In this document: positions 8,501-10,468 of the stretch, in pieces
Numbering within the stretch: position 1 is the first letter of the stretch
Layout of the letters: every line of letters begins with the position of its first letter
Assembly (NCBI GenBank): GCA_003599475.1
Contig: QZKK01000012.1
Span: 1 to 10,468 of the forward strand
DNA length: 10,468 nt
Reading direction: 5' to 3'
Source of the DNA: Desulfobacteraceae bacterium
GTDB taxonomy: Bacteria; Desulfobacterota; Desulfobacteria; Desulfobacterales; SURF-15
The notes under the pieces: model-generated
Seen by the model: the letters and a program-made list of their open reading frames with translations, nothing else
Told to the model about the DNA's origin: nothing
Database searches by the model: none
Made by a program: the position numbers and the translations under genes

Positions 8501-8831
8501 GGTCATCTATCTGCATGAAGCCTTGGACAAGAAATTCCAGCAAGGCCCGGTCGGCGAGAAGGAGATTCATGAGGCCACCATCGATGGATCCGTCCTCAGG
8601 CTGAGGCCCAAGCTCATGACCGTTAGCACTACCCTCATCGGTCTCCTCCCGATCATGTGGTCGGCGGGGGTAGGCGCAGACGTAATGAAACCCATCGCAG
8701 CGCCCATTATCGGCGGGATGATCACTTCGACCATCCATGTTCTAATCATTACACCGGTGATTTTTGCGATCATGAAAAGAAGCGCCCTCAGGAGAGGAAC
8801 GCTCAAGCGTTCCGAAATGAGTATTGGATGA
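5559..8831 (+). CDS. cusA: CusA-like heavy-metal RND efflux pump (CusA2), complete
   Basis: A 1090-residue HME-RND inner-membrane pump, slightly longer than E. coli CusA. The expected layout is present: TM1 at about 15-31, porter loop 1, TM2-6 (about 346-500), TM7 near 530, porter loop 2, TM8-12 (about 890-1080). Metal-site methionines are M570 (FYMP), M620 (PFSMME) and M693 (RIDM), equivalent to E. coli M573, M623 and M672. Proton-relay residues D405 (LVDSS), E976 (AVETG) and K1018 (RPKLM) are present, supporting a functional Cu(I)/Ag(I) exporter. The start has GGAG at 5553-5556, close to the ATG, plus AAAGG at 5546-5550 with 8-nt spacing. It begins 15 bp after the adaptor stop, so channel, adaptor and pump form one operon. 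It is the normal-length counterpart of CusA1, which carries two insertions this copy lacks. Confidence 0.96.
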   Translation: MIEKIIAYCGRNRFMVFLGVLLLMVGGVYALKGIPLDAIPDISDVQVIIYTPWEGRSPDLVEDQVTYPIVSSLISAPKVKAVRGFTDFGFSFVYVIFEDGTDIYWARSRVLEYMQQFQGKLPQGVNPTIGPDATGVGWVFTYALVDESGKHDLAYLRTLQDWYIRYALASVGGVAEVASIGGFVKQYQVNIDPNRLSSYGVSIRDVMDRIQRSNNDVEGRLLEFGGREYMVRGRGYVKSVADIEKIALGTNEKGTPILLKDVASVGLGPEIRRGIVELDGRGEVVGGIVVMRFGENALDVINRVKEKIREIEPGFPSGVKLLPTYDRSELIELSIKSLQKTLIEEMIVVSVIIVIFLLHFRSALVPIFALPIAMIASFIPMYFLGMTSNIMSLGGIALAIGVLVDSSIVMVENAYRKLSEGTEEEKADSTGTIIRASQQVGRAIFFSLVIIIISFIPVFLLEAQEGRMFRPLAFTKTFAMAASSILAITLVPVLMILFIRGKNLKPESVNPISRFFNRIYSPFILLALKYKWTALIINFAVVPATVLLIYFYPIGSEFMPPLYEGTIFYMPITSPGLSVTEAGRLLASQDRILKSFPEVHTVFGKAGRAETSTDPAPFSMMETVVHLKPRDEWRRVQKDYRRLPEFLQPLAQKVFGKTRGMTFEELISDMDQKMQFPGLQNSWTMPIRARIDMLSTGIRTPVGIKIAGADLNTIQELGTHIEMILKQVPGTRSVYAEKVAGGYFTDIVIKREEIARYGLTVGDVQDVIQTALGGMTITRTIEGRERYPVNLRYPRELRDDVEKIRRILIPISGGNAGGMQAASGGQGGRTYHVPLGQLAEISMTTGPGMIRDENGMLTGYVYLDVVDRDIGSYVTEAKQVVQDQLKLPAGYSLSWSGQYEFKLRAEERLKILLPVVFFVIFVLLYMTFHSVSEAGIVMLSVLYAMTGGVLLQKILGYNFSVAVWIGYIALYGVAVETGVVMVIYLHEALDKKFQQGPVGEKEIHEATIDGSVLRLRPKLMTVSTTLIGLLPIMWSAGVGADVMKPIAAPIIGGMITSTIHVLIITPVIFAIMKRSALRRGTLKRSEMSIG

Positions 8832-8899
8832 TCGGGATCTTGCAGAATCATCAGAGAGATCCTTTGTTATTTCAAATGGGAAAAGGAGATTTTTAATCG

Positions 8900-9376
8900 A
8901 TGAAAAAATCTATTTCAGCATCTTTGGCCGTACTGCTTTTTTTTGTCGTTCTTCCCGCAGCCTCCCTTGCGCAGCACCAGCATGGAGGATCGGCGGGTCA
9001 GTCCATGGAGATGGATACTAAGGAAGTCCTGGTCGAAGGAGTCAAGGTGGTTTTTCAGATCATGGACAACAAGGAACACGTGAAGATGCTTGCCGATATG
9101 AAGATGAACGAGAAACCCGAGGCGGGAACTACCCACAACATTACAGTTGTTCTGATGGATGATCAGGCCCAGAAAGAGCTCACGGACGCACAGGTCAAAA
9201 TGAAGGTGATCGACCCCGGCGGCAAGGATCAGATCAAGACGCTCAAGGCCGAAAAGGAGATGAAAAGCTACGACGGCTACTTCAATCTTTCGGAGAAGGG
9301 TAAATATCAGGTGCTGATCAGCTTCAAAAACGGAGAGAAGACGAGGAATGCCGGTATTTATTATGATGTGAAGTAG
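8900..9376 (+). CDS. Small secreted His/Met-rich Ig-like periplasmic protein
   Basis: A 158-residue exported protein related to the one at 2126-2587. It has a signal peptide with likely cleavage after SLA (residue 24), so the mature protein would start QHQHGG, an N-terminal His pair, followed closely by MEMD. Another Met cluster lies near residues 65-72 (KMLADMKM). The rest is a beta-rich domain of YtkA/FixH-like type with the shared DPGGKDQ and LSEKGKY motifs and a terminal YYDVK. AAGGAG at 8883-8888 lies 11 nt before the ATG, somewhat long. It sits 68 bp after cusA2 with no terminator visible between, so cotranscription is likely. His and Met ligands suit Cu(I)/Ag(I) binding, and a CusF-like carrier role is possible, but the fold is not that of CusF and function is not established. 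Confidence 0.82.
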   Translation: MKKSISASLAVLLFFVVLPAASLAQHQHGGSAGQSMEMDTKEVLVEGVKVVFQIMDNKEHVKMLADMKMNEKPEAGTTHNITVVLMDDQAQKELTDAQVKMKVIDPGGKDQIKTLKAEKEMKSYDGYFNLSEKGKYQVLISFKNGEKTRNAGIYYDVK

Positions 9377-9446
9377 GGCCGCAGATCTGCAAAAAGAGAG
9401 CGCGTGTTCTCTGCATCGCGAAGTTGAAGAAAAAGCTTTGCACGTA

Positions 9447-9475
9447 TTTAAAAAGGTCTTTTTCTGTGTTATATT
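9447..9475 (+). promoter_or_regulatory. Candidate sigma70 promoter with extended -10
   Basis: The -10 TATATT (9470-9475, 5 of 6 consensus) is preceded by TGT, giving an extended -10, and a poor -35 TTTAAA (9447-9452, 4 of 6) lies 17 bp upstream. Transcription would start near 9482 and leave a leader of about 330 nt before prfC. This is a motif match only; AT-rich spacers produce such matches by chance. Confidence 0.3.
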
Positions 9476-9697
9476 GCGCCGTGCAACGGAACGGGAAACA
9501 CCGATTGTGGAGAAATCGAAGTGGAAAGGATTCTTTCGAGCTGCCTGTGGGATGAAACGACATCTCCTTCCTGCCTGACGCCGCCTTGAAAGCTGTCTGA
9601 TCAAAAGGCGAGCGGCCTTCAGCGGCTGCTTTTCTGCCGACAGCCCCGGCATATCCCTTGACCGAAAATTACTTCCTGGAAACGGCTGTCTGTGGAG

Positions 9698-9715
9698 ATC
9701 TCCTTGGGAGATTTT
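9698..9715 (+). terminator. Weak terminator-like hairpin upstream of prfC
   Basis: ATCTCC (9698-9703) and GGAGAT (9707-9712) form a 6-bp stem with a 3-nt TTG loop and a short T run (to 9715). The stem is short, the loop tight and the T tract brief. The first arm can alternatively pair within GGAGATCTCC (9694-9703). A real terminator or attenuator is possible but not convincing. Confidence 0.2.
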
Positions 9716-9813
9716 CAAACGGGTCGCAAGTATGCGAATCGAACGGTTCAGGCGCGAGAGAAGCTGTTTAAAGCAAGGAAAGCAGCAATTTTTGTTAATA
9801 AGGAATTTTTCAA

Positions 9814-10468
9814 ATGACTGCGATTACAACGAATGCGCACCTTCTATCTCAATCCGGATCCCAGGAGACGGAAATCGAACGGCGCCGCACCTTCGGCATC
9901 ATCAGCCACCCGGATGCGGGGAAAACGACGCTTACCGAAAAGCTTCTGCTCTTCGGCGGTGCGATCCAGCTCGCCGGTGCCGTCAAGGCGCGCAAAGCCC
10001 GCCGGCATGCGACCAGCGACTGGATGGCAATCGAGCAGGAGCGCGGGATTTCGGTGACCAGCTCGGTGATGAAGTTCGATTACCGAGGATACGAAATCAA
10101 TCTTCTCGACACCCCCGGCCACCAGGATTTCTCTGAGGATACCTACCGGGTGTTGACCGCAGTGGACAGCGCGGTCATGGTCATCGACAGCGTAAACGGC
10201 GTCGAGTCCCAGACGCGGAAACTGATGGAGGTCTGCCGGATGCGCAATACCCCGATTCTGACTTTCATCAACAAACTCGACCGGGAGGGGATGGCGCCGC
10301 TCGATATCCTGGCCGACATCGAAGAGAAACTTCAGATCGAGTGCGCACCCCTGTCCTGGCCCATCGGCATGGGCAAGCGCTTCAGGGGAACCTACAATCT
10401 CTACCGGAAGGAATTAAACCTCTTTGCTCCCGGCCAGGAGCGCCTTTCCGATGAAATGCTCACCATCA
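9814..10468 (+). CDS. prfC: Peptide chain release factor 3 (RF3), 3'-partial
   Basis: The first 218 residues of the cytoplasmic GTPase RF3, which recycles RF1/RF2 from the ribosome after stop-codon hydrolysis; the gene runs off the right edge (family length about 530). All N-terminal G motifs are visible: G1 SHPDAGKTT (31-39), G2 [10 protein letters not shown] (77-86), G3 DTPGH (99-103) and G4 NKLD (153-156). The RF3-type context ([33 protein letters not shown]) separates it from EF-G and other translational GTPases. AAGGAA at 9800-9805, 8 nt before the ATG at 9814, supports the start. About 20 residues precede the conserved core, slightly more than in the short-N-terminus homologues I know. 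It is a housekeeping gene with no evident link to metal efflux and is preceded by its own 437-bp intergenic region. Confidence 0.97.
   Translation, partial: MTAITTNAHLLSQSGSQETEIERRRTFGIISHPDAGKTTLTEKLLLFGGAIQLAGAVKARKARRHATSDWMAIEQERGISVTSSVMKFDYRGYEINLLDTPGHQDFSEDTYRVLTAVDSAVMVIDSVNGVESQTRKLMEVCRMRNTPILTFINKLDREGMAPLDILADIEEKLQIECAPLSWPIGMGKRFRGTYNLYRKELNLFAPGQERLSDEMLTI

Larger units (their letters stand above)
9377..9813 (+). other. Intergenic region between the efflux operon and prfC
   Basis: A 437-bp gap without a convincing gene. It contains a 10-bp palindrome GCAGATCTGC (9381-9390), a weak AGAGA/TCTCT hairpin just after it, a candidate promoter near 9447-9475, and two poor terminator-like hairpins (9611-9633 and 9698-9715). 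No tRNA or other familiar RNA gene was recognised. No strong terminator marks the end of the efflux operon, so its 3' end remains undefined. Confidence 0.4.

Noticed and set aside
9382..9420. Hairpin after the second small protein as operon terminator
   Set aside because: The AGAGA/TCTCT stem is only 5 bp with an 8-nt loop and is not followed by a T run.
9507..9578. 23-residue GTG-start peptide downstream of the candidate promoter
   Set aside because: Short, with no clear Shine-Dalgarno and no conserved feature; could be a leader peptide but nothing supports it beyond position.
9732..10136. 134-codon + strand open frame overlapping prfC
   Set aside because: Frame-shifted overlap with prfC, whose frame encodes every G motif and has a good ribosome site at 9800-9805.

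Overview
The window reads as Gram-negative, moderately GC-rich DNA holding a heavy-metal (Cu(I)/Ag(I)-type) RND efflux cluster, followed by the start of a housekeeping translation gene. All recognisable genes lie on the + strand. The three-layer envelope pump (inner membrane RND pump, periplasmic adaptor, outer membrane TolC-like channel) requires a diderm host. Gene style and operon layout would suit a Desulfobacterota/deltaproteobacterial genome, but this is an impression from the sequence and not a database result.

Layout: (1) 3-2042, the C-terminal part of a first CusA-like pump (CusA1), cut by the left edge. (2) 2126-2587, a small secreted His-containing protein with an Ig-like fold. (3) 2588-2972, a 385-bp gap with an unassigned stretch ending in a very strong intrinsic terminator (2766-2794). 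(4) 2973-8831, a tight operon of TolC/CusC-like channel, CusB-like adaptor and a complete second CusA-like pump (CusA2), with gaps of only 9 and 15 bp. (5) 8900-9376, a second small secreted His/Met-rich protein related to the first. (6) 9377-9813, a 437-bp gap with a possible promoter and weak hairpins. (7) 9814 to the right edge, the N-terminal 218 residues of peptide chain release factor 3 (prfC).

Functionally, CusA2, the adaptor and the channel should form one complex spanning the envelope and driven by the proton gradient. Both pumps keep the three-methionine metal site and the charged proton-relay residues known from E. coli CusA, which points to monovalent copper or silver rather than Zn/Co/Ni. 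Each pump gene is followed by a small exported Ig-like protein. These proteins could act as periplasmic metal carriers or pump accessories, the role CusF plays in E. coli, but that is inference. No CusF-type protein and no regulator gene are visible.

The most unusual observations are an extra two-helix hydrophobic hairpin and a diverged internal 36-residue-period duplication in CusA1, the repeated [pump + small Ig-like protein] pairing, and the unassigned, possibly structured RNA ahead of the terminator in front of the second operon.
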